The notes beneath the pieces are model-generated. The model was not told where the DNA came from, did no database searches, and worked only from the letters and a program-made list of their open reading frames with translations. Of a stretch of DNA of 16,724 bases, positions 7,698 to 14,729 are shown piece after piece. The stretch lies in the NCBI GenBank assembly GCA_052033935.1, contig JBPOJE010000055.1, positions 1-16,724 of the forward strand, written 5' to 3'. Each line of letters starts with the position of its first letter. Position 1 is the stretch's first letter. The position numbers and the translations under genes are program-made. The stretch is from JAGVUD01 sp052033935 (GTDB taxonomy: Bacteria > Armatimonadota > UBA5829 > DSUL01).

Positions 7698-8010
7698 AAG
7701 TGGCTTTGCCTCCTTGACAGCCTGCTGGTGAACGAACACCCCGACGCGCTTTGCCGTGTCGTCAATCCAATAGCAAAAATGTGGGCATGGCGCTCTGTTG
7801 TACCAGCCCTCCACCTTATTAACTGCAAGAAACGTGCCAAACTGCGTTGTTGCCGTCACAAAAACGTCCGGAGCCCCGATTTCAGCGGGCTTTCGGGCCA
7901 TATCGGCCAAAAACCAGTAATTCTACCAGTCGCCTAAACAGCGCGCAGGCTTTCCCGCCGCCGCTGCCGAATACCCTCCCGAAAGCGCGATCTCCGAGAA
8001 AGGCCCAACC
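7698..8010. other. intergenic region between divergent receiver-PilZ and GH130 genes
   Basis: These 313 bp must hold the promoters of both divergent genes. The AAGGAGG ribosome binding site of the receiver-PilZ gene lies at the left edge. A weak minus-strand promoter candidate (TTGGCA and TAAGGT, 16 bp apart) overlaps the A/T-rich stretch near 7815-7840. A weak AAGG lies before the GTG of GH130. The region is less GC-rich than its surroundings. No RNA gene or riboswitch is recognised. Confidence 0.4.
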
Positions 8011-9069
8011 GTGATCAGATCTGTCCGATACGCCGAAAATCCCCTTGTCGCCCCGCGCGACGTCAAGCCTTCGCAGTCCGGCTTCGAAGTCATTGGTTCG
8101 TTCAATGCCGGTGTCATCCGCCATGAAGGCGAAGTGCTCATGCTCATGCGCGTTGCTGAGCGGCCTCTCTCGCCCGATCCCGCCATCTGCCGCGTGCCGT
8201 ACCTCGTCTGCGAGGGGACGGATGCCCGCATAGCCATCCGCGAATGCCGCCGCGACGACCCCGCCATCAACACCAGCGACCCGAGGGTTGTCGGTTTCCC
8301 CGACGGGACCATGCTCACGTCCATCTCGCACCTGCGCCTGGCGCGAAGCAGCGACGGCCGCCGCTTCACCGTGGACGAAAAGCCCGCCATCATGCCCGAT
8401 AGGCCGAGTGAGCGCTACGGGCTCGAAGACCCCCGGATCACAAAGCTAGGGGATACGTACTACATCGTTTACAAAGCGGTCTCGCCGGATGGCGTCGTGC
8501 AGAGCCTGGCAACCACGCGCGACTTTGTCACGTTCGAGAAGTCCGGCATCATCTTCCCTCCCGAGAACATGGACGCGATGCTGTTTCCCGACAAGATTCA
8601 CGGGCGCTTCGCCGCGCTTCACAGGCCGCTTGGCGGAATGCTCGCCGGACCGTCCATGTGGGTGGCGTACGGCCCGGACCCGATGAGCCTGGGCGAGCAT
8701 CATTTCCTGCTCGGACGAGGCGCGTCCGGCTGGGACAGCGGCCGCGTGGGCGGAGGGACCGTTCCCATCCTCACCGAGCGTGGCTGGCTCGAAATCTATC
8801 ACGCCGCCACCGGGGCCGATCACTACTGCCTGGGGGCGCTGCTGCTCGACCCGGACCGCCCCGAGCGGCTGCTCGCCAAAGGCGCGGGCCCCATCCTGCG
8901 GCCGGATGCCCCGTACGAGGCCAACGGCTTCGTGAACAACGTCGTCTTCACCTGCGGCGCTCTGGTGGAGGGCGACTGCGTCACTGTCTATTACGGCGCC
9001 GCCGACGAGACAATGTGCGCTGCGGACTTTAGCCTGAGCGAGATACTGGACTTCCTCACCGAGGCTTAG
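8011..9069 (+). CDS. GH130 family mannoside phosphorylase or hydrolase
   Basis: The 352-residue five-bladed beta-propeller enzyme belongs to glycoside hydrolase family 130, whose members phosphorolyse or hydrolyse beta-mannosides. Motifs in order: ENPLVAP (9-15), FNAGVI (31-36), a region with GLEDPRIT (138-144), LFPDKIHGRFAALHRP (191-206) holding the lysine, histidine and arginine that bind phosphate in phosphorylase members, and YYGAADE (327-333). Retention of the HRP element argues for phosphorylase activity, but linkage specificity (beta-1,4 or beta-1,2) cannot be read. No signal peptide is present, so it is cytoplasmic. The start is GTG with an AAGG about seven bases upstream. It stands alone, with no transporter or mannose gene beside it, and is the last host gene before the CRISPR repeats. 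Confidence 0.88.
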   Translation: MIRSVRYAENPLVAPRDVKPSQSGFEVIGSFNAGVIRHEGEVLMLMRVAERPLSPDPAICRVPYLVCEGTDARIAIRECRRDDPAINTSDPRVVGFPDGTMLTSISHLRLARSSDGRRFTVDEKPAIMPDRPSERYGLEDPRITKLGDTYYIVYKAVSPDGVVQSLATTRDFVTFEKSGIIFPPENMDAMLFPDKIHGRFAALHRPLGGMLAGPSMWVAYGPDPMSLGEHHFLLGRGASGWDSGRVGGGTVPILTERGWLEIYHAATGADHYCLGALLLDPDRPERLLAKGAGPILRPDAPYEANGFVNNVVFTCGALVEGDCVTVYYGAADETMCAADFSLSEILDFLTEA

Positions 9070-9164
9070 CCCGCCCTGGGTTGACGGCACGGCTCGACTG
9101 CCCGGAAACATTCCGCGCCGTGGCGGGAAATCGCATGCGCCCGCACAGTCCGGCGTCCTTTGAT

Positions 9165-9188
9165 CCGGCCCCGAAGGGCCGATGCAAC
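9165..9188 (-). CRISPR. half-degenerate CRISPR repeat at the array edge
   Basis: These 24 bp match positions 14-37 of the 37-bp repeat found intact at 10656, 16582 and 16654, including the whole hairpin and the ATGCAAC end. The 13 bases expected at 9152-9164 do not match. Read on the minus strand, the loss is at the 3' end of the repeat, the classic state of the terminal, leader-distal repeat. It follows host sequence 95 bp after the GH130 stop, so it probably anchors the array to the chromosome. A one-off assembly edge is the alternative. Confidence 0.7.
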
Positions 9189-9448
9189 GCGGACGGTTCG
9201 GCCGAAGGCTTGTAGTGCAACTCTGGCATTCCCGCCTCCCGGCGCGACTCGTGGTACCTGCGCTCGTCGTCCGCGGATCTCCGCCACGCGGCTTTTTCCC
9301 GCGCGAGAATCGTGTTCAGCTCAGTCTGCGTAAACCGCCTCTCTTCGCCTTCAGGCGGCGTCGTGGTCTGGGCTCCGACATTAGTCCCATCGGTCCCATT
9401 CGTCCCGTCCATCGGCTGCTGTGTCTGGTTTGTCTGCTCGTCTGTCAT
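9189..9448 (-). pseudogene. N-terminal part of a phage scaffold-like protein, cut by a CRISPR repeat
   Basis: The frame starts at ATG 9448 with GGAG eight bases upstream. It encodes a low-complexity N terminus rich in Q, T, N and G, followed by RRFTQTELNTILAREKAAW and a charged helical stretch. Such N termini occur in capsid scaffolding or assembly proteins of the DUF4355 kind, which line the inside of the procapsid. After 87 codons the phage sequence ends at the repeat edge (9188/9189). The frame then continues through the repeat and host DNA to 9056 as a meaningless tail. The expected coiled-coil remainder and the coat gene are missing. Identification rests on composition and place after a minor head gene; moderate confidence. 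Confidence 0.5.
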
Positions 9449-9535
9449 TGTTTTGTCTCCCGTGTTTCTGCGGCCCCGGTAGGCCTCGCCCGCTTAAAGC
9501 CCGGTCGGCTCTCCCGCTCTCGCGGTCCGTCCCAG

Positions 9536-9569
9536 AAAAAAAGCCCCGCCCGGTCTCCCGGTGGGGCTT
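9536..9569 (-). terminator. rho-independent terminator inside the phage head operon
   Basis: On the minus strand AAGCCCC and GGGGCTT pair outside an inner CCGG/CCGG pairing with a GAGA loop, and seven T residues follow (9542 to 9536). It lies 28 bp after the stop of the 71-residue gene and before the scaffold-like gene, separating early head genes from scaffold and coat expression. Confidence 0.8.
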
Positions 9570-9597
9570 CTCATCAAATCTTCAGCTGTTGGTGGTG

Positions 9598-9813
9598 CTA
9601 TCGCGGCTTTTTGGCGGCCTTCCTGGCCTCCGCCTCTTCCTCGGCCTTCATCTCACGCGCTACGCGCTCCCGATCCTTCCGGTCCCAGCCGTCACCGATG
9701 CTGGTCCTCCCCGCCATTGCCTCCGCGTGCAAAAACGCTCGATCCTCATCCGTTTCCGCAAGACGGCGGATCACCTTGCCTCCATCAACCGTGTTGTACT
9801 CGATGTATTTCAT
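9598..9813 (-). CDS. small phage protein of unknown function
   Basis: This 71-residue protein begins MKYIEYNTVDGGKVIRRLAE and ends in a highly charged helix full of lysine, glutamate and alanine. The ATG at 9813 overlaps the TGA of the minor head gene (ATGA), so it is probably translated by coupling. The longer open frame from 9843 lies inside the upstream gene and is not used. The family is not recognised. Its place between minor head protein and scaffold suggests a head assembly accessory, by position only. Confidence 0.6.
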   Translation of the reverse strand: MKYIEYNTVDGGKVIRRLAETDEDRAFLHAEAMAGRTSIGDGWDRKDRERVAREMKAEEEAEARKAAKKPR

Positions 9814-10655
9814 TCTAAGCCTTCTGGTGGCAACACCAGCCACTCCAATTGAGCCCCGAACTTCTTGCTATCCTTCCAGCCCGGAACCCGGTGCCCGAAG
9901 AGCAGTCTCGCTGCAGGAACTTCTTCCGCCAGTATTATACCACCTTCACCGGCGAACTTCCGTGCTACCGCCTCGAACTCCGTCCAGGCCTCTATGCTCC
10001 CGATGCCGTCATATGCCTCTTTGACCCCCCGGTACAGCCTGATGCTCTTGACGCCCTCCAGCTGGAGATGTTTCTGCGTCTGCGCGTGCATCTTGCGCAG
10101 CACCTCCACGGTCTTCTTCACCACCTCCGGGTCCGGCTTGTGGCCTCTCGGATTCCACACCGTTCCGCCGCCAAACGCCTCTGCCGCCGCGGTCTTCGTC
10201 ACAATCGAAGCCGGCTTCGAGCTCGAATCCATCCACTCCCGCACCACGGTATTCCGCTGCTTCTCATACTGCGCCTGCTCGCGAGCCTCAGCCTGCAGCT
10301 TGATCGATCTGCGCCGTGCCCCGGCGCTTCTCGCACTCCGCACCGCATCCGGCGCGAACACCACCCGCTCCTGCTCCGGCTGTTTCTTCAGCAGCGGGAT
10401 ATCCTGGGCGTGCCTCCGCACATTCACCGCCTCGATGTGCGAGTCCAGCCCTTCCTGCCACTGCAGCACCTTCCGGGACGCCTTCGCCTGCTCTACGGGG
10501 TCGAGCGCCGCCATCTCGCGACGCTTCCACTGCCGCACCCCTCGCTCCAGACGCCGCTGCTGCTGGCTGTCTTTGTAGGCTTGCTTGGCCTCTGCTGGAT
10601 CCGTCGGCCCCTGATTCTTCGGAGGCCGCGACAGCCCCGGAACCCAGGGGTTCGT
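9810..10655 (-). pseudogene. phage minor head protein (PF06152-like) with C-terminal ADP-ribosyltransferase-like domain, 5' end missing
   Basis: The frame is open from the repeat edge at 10655 to the TGA at 9810, 281 codons, with an in-frame TGA inside the repeat just upstream, so the start and N-terminal domain are missing. The first part (TNPWVPGLSRPP, then YKDSQQQRRLERGVRQWKRR) is typical of minor capsid protein 2 (PF06152), which sits with the portal. The last third holds KSIRLYRGVKEAYDG, IEAWTEFEAVARKFAG and a region ending in AEEVPAARLLFG. These resemble the R and S-W-T elements of ADP-ribosyltransferase folds fused to some phage head proteins and injected with DNA; activity is unproven. 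The GTG at 10538 is an internal codon, not the real start. Confidence 0.7.
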
Positions 10656-10692
10656 GTTTCAATCCTCACCGGCCCCGAAGGGCCGATGCAAC
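10656..10692 (-). CRISPR. solitary perfect CRISPR repeat between two phage segments
   Basis: This is a perfect 37-bp copy of the repeat at 16582 and 16654. It is flanked directly by phage coding sequence on both sides: the minor head gene to the left and a distal tail gene to the right. Its hairpin is CGGCCC/GGGCCG with CGAA as loop (TTCG on the other strand). Confidence 0.92.
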
Positions 10693-11439
10693 CTCGTCCT
10701 GGGGCTTGTCCCACGCCCCCGTCCCTGCCGTCCCTGCGACGTAGATGGGCTGCCCGTCGAGCGCGACCGAGTAGTCGGGTTTACCCGAGTCTTGCCCCTG
10801 GTAGTAGCGTTCCCGCCCGCTGCCGTCTCTCGCAATGAGCGGAGGCCGCCACACCTGCTGCCACGACACCGTCCTCCCCATGAACTTGTACGTGCTCTGA
10901 CAGCTCACCACCCTGCCGCTGATGTCGTAGCTTTCTGACGTGGACGCCCCGTCGAAGCGCAGGTGCTCAGCCGCGAAACCTCTGAAGACACGGTCGTTCA
11001 CACAGTTGATAGCAGCCGAAATAGCATTGTACGCCGGCGCCGTCTCCTTCATCCTCATCGTGTATTCAATCAACGGCACCGGCGTGGGGATGTCGATGTC
11101 CACCGAAGTTTCGGCGTCCTCCCACGTGTAGCCCCGTGTTTGATCCACGAGTTCGGCGCTCCAATCGCTTGATATCTCCGCAAATTCCTCCCCCAGCTGC
11201 CGCTCCGTGGAGTATTCGTATTCAGCCCGCCACAGCCCAGACTCCTCCTCGCTCCAGTCCGCCCCCACACATCGCAGCATAGGCAGGTCGTGCGGCCCCG
11301 GCCAGGGCCACCCCGGTAGGGGTAGTGCCGGGTTGAATATGTCGGCTTCCGGCACCAGATATGAGATCGTGCCCGTCATCCCCTTGCTGTCCTGGTGGAG
11401 TTTTTTGCCAGCGATTGTCAACTTGTCTGCAAGAGCCAT
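10693..11439 (-). pseudogene. phage distal tail or minor tail protein, 3' end missing
   Basis: Exactly 249 codons of phage sequence run from ATG 11439 to the repeat edge, after which eight repeat-encoded residues (VASALRGR) lead to a chance stop at 10666. The protein starts MALADKLTIAGKKLHQ and is beta-rich with many aromatic residues. This suits a distal tail or baseplate-hub component that follows the tape measure gene in siphoviruses; the family is not identified. The start overlaps the tape measure TGA by one base (TGATG). The lost C terminus is a consequence of the junction, not of ordinary gene decay, since the remaining frame is clean. Confidence 0.6.
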
Positions 11440-12803
11440 CAGGCGTATGCCTTCTTTTGTGTGTTGGCGTTGATCTTCTTCAGCTCCATCACGATCTCTC
11501 TGTCCCAGGCGCGGACGCGGCCGTCCGAGTCACCACGCCTGCCGCCCGCGCCCCCCGCTGTGGCGCTCGCGGCCTTTGGAGCTGGCGCCGCTGACGCCCC
11601 CGCGCCGAAGCCGAACCACCGCCCAACCACCTTGATCTGGTCCCAGATCCACTTGAACAGCTTCGTCAGCCTCCCCACCGTCGCGTTATAGACCGCGTCC
11701 CAAAGGTTCGCGAAATAACTCTTGATCTGGTCCCAGTGCTTGAAGAGCAGACCCTGCGGAGTGTAGTTGAGGAACAGCTTTTTCAGGAACTCCCACGCGG
11801 CTACGAACGCCGTCTTCACGCCATCCCAGAGTTTCACGAAGAACGCCTTTATCGGCTTCCAGTACCGAACCACCACGTAGGCGGCTGTCCCAACGGCTGC
11901 AATGGCTATCAGAACCGGCGCGATCGGCCCGAGCGCAGCCGCCCATGCCTTAAGGAACGCCAGCTTCTGCAGGTTCGCCGCCAGCACCGTCCCGAGCTGT
12001 GCCACCTTCATCGCCTTCAGCACTGCCGAGAGTTGCAAGAGTGGCCCGGCAGCCATCACCAGCCCGCCGAACGCGAGCACCACTTCCTGGATTGGGCCCG
12101 GCAACGCCAGAAACGCCCCAAGCGCCTGCGTGGCCATCCCCTGTATCCGCAGCTGCACAGCCCCCACCTGGTCGTCGAACGTCTGCAACTTCGACACTGT
12201 GTCCTCGCCCATCACCTTGCCCGATGCGTGCGCGGCCGCCGTCATTTTGTCGAGCTCAGCTTTGGACATCGCAAGGATCGGTGCGACATCCGCCATGGAG
12301 CGTCCAAAGATCTGCGCAGCCAGAGCGTTTCGCTGAGTGGGGTTCTTAACCTTCGACAGCGCCGCGAACACCTCTGGCAAGAGGTTGTTCATCGACCGCA
12401 TCTGGCCGTGCGAATCCTTGATCTTGACCCCCAGTTTCGTCATGGCTTCCGCCGCCGGGCCTGACCCCTCTTCAATGCCCATCAGTTTCCGCTGCAAGAG
12501 CACGCTCGTGTTCGTAATGCCCTCGAAACGCGCCCCCGTCATGTCGCTGACGTACTTCAGTTCCTGAAGCCTGGTCGTGGATAGCCCCGTTGCCGCCTGC
12601 AGGTTGCCAAGCTCTTCCGCCCATGCCCCCTGTGCCTGCGCCATCCTGAAGATGCCAGCGCCAGCCGCCGCCATCGGCGCGGACACAGCCGTGGTCAGCT
12701 TCTTCCCCGTTTCCCAGGCCTTTTTTCCAGCCTCATCGAGGCTGTCGTCAAACGCCTTGGTAACGAGCTCCAGTTTTGCCGTTACTGTGCCTGCAAAGTC
12801 CAT
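11439..12803 (-). CDS. phage tape measure protein
   Basis: The 454-residue protein sets tail length and helps DNA entry. The N terminus (GTVTAKLELVTKAFDDSL, then AAGAGIFRMAQA) is the usual start of siphovirus tape measures. A helical middle contains LGNLQAATGLSTTRLQELKY and an ALSKVKNPTQRNALAAQIFG element typical of the family. Hydrophobic stretches lie at about 225-260 and 285-310, and tryptophan-rich repeats (KLWDGVK, KHWDQIKSYF, KWIWDQIK) at about 325-400. By the rule of about 0.15 nm per residue the tail would be short, below about 70 nm. It follows the frameshifted chaperone gene, as in nearly all long-tailed phages. The start ATG lacks a clear ribosome binding site. Confidence 0.88.
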   Translation of the reverse strand: MDFAGTVTAKLELVTKAFDDSLDEAGKKAWETGKKLTTAVSAPMAAAGAGIFRMAQAQGAWAEELGNLQAATGLSTTRLQELKYVSDMTGARFEGITNTSVLLQRKLMGIEEGSGPAAEAMTKLGVKIKDSHGQMRSMNNLLPEVFAALSKVKNPTQRNALAAQIFGRSMADVAPILAMSKAELDKMTAAAHASGKVMGEDTVSKLQTFDDQVGAVQLRIQGMATQALGAFLALPGPIQEVVLAFGGLVMAAGPLLQLSAVLKAMKVAQLGTVLAANLQKLAFLKAWAAALGPIAPVLIAIAAVGTAAYVVVRYWKPIKAFFVKLWDGVKTAFVAAWEFLKKLFLNYTPQGLLFKHWDQIKSYFANLWDAVYNATVGRLTKLFKWIWDQIKVVGRWFGFGAGASAAPAPKAASATAGGAGGRRGDSDGRVRAWDREIVMELKKINANTQKKAYA

Positions 12804-12818
12804 GGTAAAATCAATCTA

Positions 12819-12944
12819 ATGAGACCGAAAGGCTGGGAATTCTGGGCAGGCGTGCTGATCAGGAGCATCATTCCTCTCCTGATGCTCGCCTTTATTCTCG
12901 GGCTGACAGCGCTCTGGTGGATCGGGCTTTCGGCCACGCACTAG
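12819..12944 (+). CDS. possible 41-residue membrane peptide, antisense to the phage late genes
   Basis: This is the only plus-strand frame in the phage segments that looks protein-like. It begins MRPKGWEFWAGVLIRSIIPL, continues with a single hydrophobic helix (LLMLAFILGLTALWW) and ends at TAG 12942-12944. It fills the unusual 137-bp gap between chaperone and tape measure genes, and its stop lies over the chaperone stop. No Shine-Dalgarno sequence is seen. A small holin-like or superinfection peptide is imaginable, but chance is equally possible. On the minus strand a 29-codon frame with a good AGGAG site occupies the same gap. Confidence 0.25.
   Translation: MRPKGWEFWAGVLIRSIIPLLMLAFILGLTALWWIGLSATH
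12858..12883. repeat. perfect inverted repeat in the chaperone-tape measure gap
   Basis: ATCAGGAG (12858-12865) and CTCCTGAT (12876-12883) pair perfectly around a 10-base loop. On the minus strand the loop holds AGGAATGATG, so a ribosome binding site and two ATG codons would sit in or beside the hairpin. It could tune expression between chaperone and tape measure genes. Confidence 0.45.
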
Positions 12945-13521
12945 CGCCAGAGCTTGCGCGCCATCTCTTCCGCCTCAGCGCCTTCGTAAACGCTCTTATC
13001 ATTCGCGCCCATCAAAGCCACCGTGGTCGATCCCGGTGACAGGCCTGCCAGAAGCGCGCAAAACCTCCGCCAGCTCATCTCCTCCACGCTTGCTGCCAGA
13101 TCAATCCCGTAGTCCCTCTGAAAGTCCGCCTCAACTAGGTTCCAGTGGCTGATGATGTCGAGGGTACGTCCCGAACTCCTTCGGGACCGGATGCGTTTCC
13201 CGGGGCCGAACCGTTCCCGGCTCCGGTGTACTGCTCGATCGCCCAACTGACGATCTCAGCCAGAAGCTCGATGTCTACCCCGGTTGCCAGCAGCTCATCA
13301 AGCTGCTCTTCTCCAAAAATCGACAGGGCCAGGTCCGTCATCACATCGGGCGGAACGCTCGCTTCTGCTCCATAGCTCTGCCGCAGCCGCATCGCCCGGA
13401 TCGGGATGATCGCGGGCAGCGTGGCAGGAAGCTCGAAGTCCTTTCCCCGCACCCGGAACCGCACCGGCTCACCCCTGCGCTCCGCATCCCAGGCATCGAA
13501 ATCACGAAATCGCTCGCCCAA
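12941..13521 (-). CDS. phage tail assembly chaperone, long form made by -1 frameshift (gpGT-like)
   Basis: Reading 109 codons from 13521 to the slippery site at 13201-13195 and then shifting back one base gives a 193-residue fusion ending at TAG 12941. The second frame adds RIRSRRSSGRTLDIISHW and a helical domain (LVEADFQRDYGIDLAASVEEMSWRRF and after) like the T part of lambda gpGT, which links the chaperone to the tape measure. The second frame has no convincing start of its own. Its place between tail tube and tape measure genes is diagnostic. Occasional frameshifting sets the ratio of short to long form. Confidence 0.82.
13135..13521 (-). CDS. phage tail assembly chaperone, short form (gpG-like)
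   Basis: The unshifted product is 128 residues, starting at TTG 13521 five bases after the tail tube stop. It has an N-terminal beta part (FRVRGKDFELPATLP, about 22-36) and a helical core (MTDLALSIFGEEQLDELLATGVDIELLAEIVSWAIEQY), the usual pattern of siphovirus chaperones that coat the tape measure before tube polymerisation. The last 20 residues after the slip site are Ser/Gly-rich and end at TAG 13135. No ATG fits better, though the TTG start is not strongly supported by a ribosome binding site. Confidence 0.75.
   Translation of the reverse strand: MGERFRDFDAWDAERRGEPVRFRVRGKDFELPATLPAIIPIRAMRLRQSYGAEASVPPDVMTDLALSIFGEEQLDELLATGVDIELLAEIVSWAIEQYTGAGNGSAPGNASGPEGVRDVPSTSSATGT
13168..13201 (-). 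promoter_or_regulatory. programmed -1 frameshift signal: GGGAAAC plus hairpin
   Basis: On the minus strand the heptamer G-GGA-AAC (13201 to 13195) is in the chaperone frame and fits X-XXY-YYZ. It is close to the GGGAAAG used by lambda. After a 7-base spacer comes a perfect 8-bp hairpin, GTCCCGAA-GGAG-TTCGGGAC (13187 to 13168). Slip site, spacing, structure and direction (-1) all agree. Confidence 0.88.
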
Positions 13522-13526
13522 CGTCT

Positions 13527-13958
13527 CTAAGGCTCCGTCACTGTCACAGGGCCGCTCTGCTTGATCGTGCAGCCCCAGGACTGGCCTTCGTCGATAGACC
13601 CGCCCAGGTCGTCAAGCGACACCGTGCCCGCGTACTCACGCACCTCGCCGCCTGGAGACGTTGTCTTGAAGTTCTTGAGGGAGGCGTAATCGGTCAGAAC
13701 GGCGGCTGCCTCGACCGCGACCTGTCCGGGATCTCGCACGCCGTTCTCGTCTTCCAGCCGGAACCCCTTCAGGCTGATCTCCATGCTCCTGCGCGCGATG
13801 ATGTGTTCACTCCACGCGCCGCTCTCCTTCGTCGTGATGTCCGCGTCCGCGGAATCAAACGACAGCGAGTGCTCATTCACACCCTTGATCTCCACGAACG
13901 TCGAGCCCGTCGTGTTGATCTCCGTTTTCCAGCCGCGCCCCAACAAGATGTCGGCCAT
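13527..13958 (-). CDS. phage major tail tube protein
   Basis: The 143-residue beta-rich protein begins MADILLGRGWKTEINTTGST, with FVEIKGVNEHSLSFDSADADITT next. It continues with SMEISLKGFRLEDENG and closes with GTVSLDDLGGSIDEGQSWGCTIK. This pattern of a short N-terminal strand, a G-V-N-E/S loop and a D-x-T-T segment is usual for siphovirus tail tube subunits, which stack as hexamers to form the DNA channel. It is directly followed by the chaperone gene, as expected. Its start lies just after the stop of the terminator-like gene (TAG then ATG), so both are in one operon. Confidence 0.8.
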   Translation of the reverse strand: MADILLGRGWKTEINTTGSTFVEIKGVNEHSLSFDSADADITTKESGAWSEHIIARRSMEISLKGFRLEDENGVRDPGQVAVEAAAVLTDYASLKNFKTTSPGGEVREYAGTVSLDDLGGSIDEGQSWGCTIKQSGPVTVTEP

Positions 13959-14729
13959 CTAACTGCTCCTCCTGTCCGGGTTCCACACCCAGACCGTGAA
14001 ATTCAAACTCCACTCGAAGCGCCCTTTGGCGTCTCGTCCGATCGCCACCGGCCCGCTCTGACCTGCCATGACCTGCTGTACCCAGCTGCCCCCGGCCACG
14101 AGCGGGCCGTTCGGCACCAATCCGTGCAGCTCGTTGTAGATCGCCGCCGCCGTCTCGAACCCCGTCCGCGGGTCAGTTGCCCCCGACCGCACGATAAGCT
14201 GCACTCCGCGACGCTCCAGCCCCACCAGCGTGTCCGGCGCCGCCCCGCCCCTGCTGTAGACCGCCACCGCGTCTGCGGGCTCGTCCGGCAGCCGTTCAAG
14301 GAACACCGGCGCGCTGCAGGCGTCCGACGCCTCCAGCTGCAGCGCGCCGCCTGCCTGGATCACGAGCTCGTCACTCGGGTCGCTGAAACAGGCCGAAAAG
14401 CCGTTACTCGCCCCCGCCTTGAGCTTCAAAGTGTAGCCCGGCGTCGCCGTCACCAGCTCGATCCTGAGCGCCTTGATTTTCGTCAGCGCCGCCGTCCCGA
14501 ACGCCGAGAGGATCGCCTTCAGATCCAGCGTCTCGCTGGCGCCCGTCGTCAGTGTTCGCTGGTCCACGATCGGGACTTGTGCCTTGTTCGCCCCCGTCCC
14601 ATCTGTCAGCGTGTGCGTCTTCTGATAGCTCATCGCCTCTGTCGGGGTCGACAGGTTGCCCGTCTTCGTTTTCGTGAAACTCCATCTGATGCGCGTCAGG
14701 ATATCCGCGCTTGCCAGACTCGTTGCCAT
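13959..14729 (-). CDS. phage protein fusing an unknown beta domain to a tail terminator-like (minor capsid 3) domain
   Basis: The 256-residue product has two parts. The first (to about 137) contains TEAMSYQKTHTLTDGTGANK and LTTGASETLDLKAILSAFGT. Such proteins are usually separate phage genes, with DGTG and LAAGASETLDL motifs. The second (from about 140), with VFLERLPDEPADAVAVYS, GLERRGVQLIVR and AAAIYNELHGL, looks like the minor capsid 3/tail completion family, which joins tail to head. That family normally has an N-terminal helix that is absent here. ATG 14729 is preferred to 14732 because GGAGG lies six bases before it. The tail tube gene follows directly. The fusion may be natural or mark an internal deletion. 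Confidence 0.6.
   Translation of the reverse strand: MATSLASADILTRIRWSFTKTKTGNLSTPTEAMSYQKTHTLTDGTGANKAQVPIVDQRTLTTGASETLDLKAILSAFGTAALTKIKALRIELVTATPGYTLKLKAGASNGFSACFSDPSDELVIQAGGALQLEASDACSAPVFLERLPDEPADAVAVYSRGGAAPDTLVGLERRGVQLIVRSGATDPRTGFETAAAIYNELHGLVPNGPLVAGGSWVQQVMAGQSGPVAIGRDAKGRFEWSLNFTVWVWNPDRRSS

Larger units (their letters stand above)
9189..10655 (-). mobile_element. phage segment 1 (head region), bounded on both sides by CRISPR repeats
   Basis: These 1467 bp hold a minor head protein lacking its start, a small gene, a terminator and the first 87 codons of a scaffold-like gene, all on the minus strand. Both end genes are interrupted exactly at a repeat edge. In tailed phages these genes lie before the coat gene, so this segment should precede segment 2 in the virus, but in transcription direction it comes after it here. 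No integrase, repressor or att-type duplication is seen, so it is not an ordinary prophage. Confidence 0.8.

Noticed and set aside
7698..7910. 71-residue N-terminal extension of the receiver-PilZ protein
   Set aside because: A strong AAGGAGG lies before GTG 7697 and the receiver fold begins there; the upstream codons show no domain.
9056..9188. C-terminal part of the 130-codon scaffold-like frame
   Set aside because: These codons read through the CRISPR repeat and host intergenic DNA, so they are not phage protein.
10666..10692. C terminus and stop of the distal tail protein
   Set aside because: The last eight residues and stop are encoded by the repeat.
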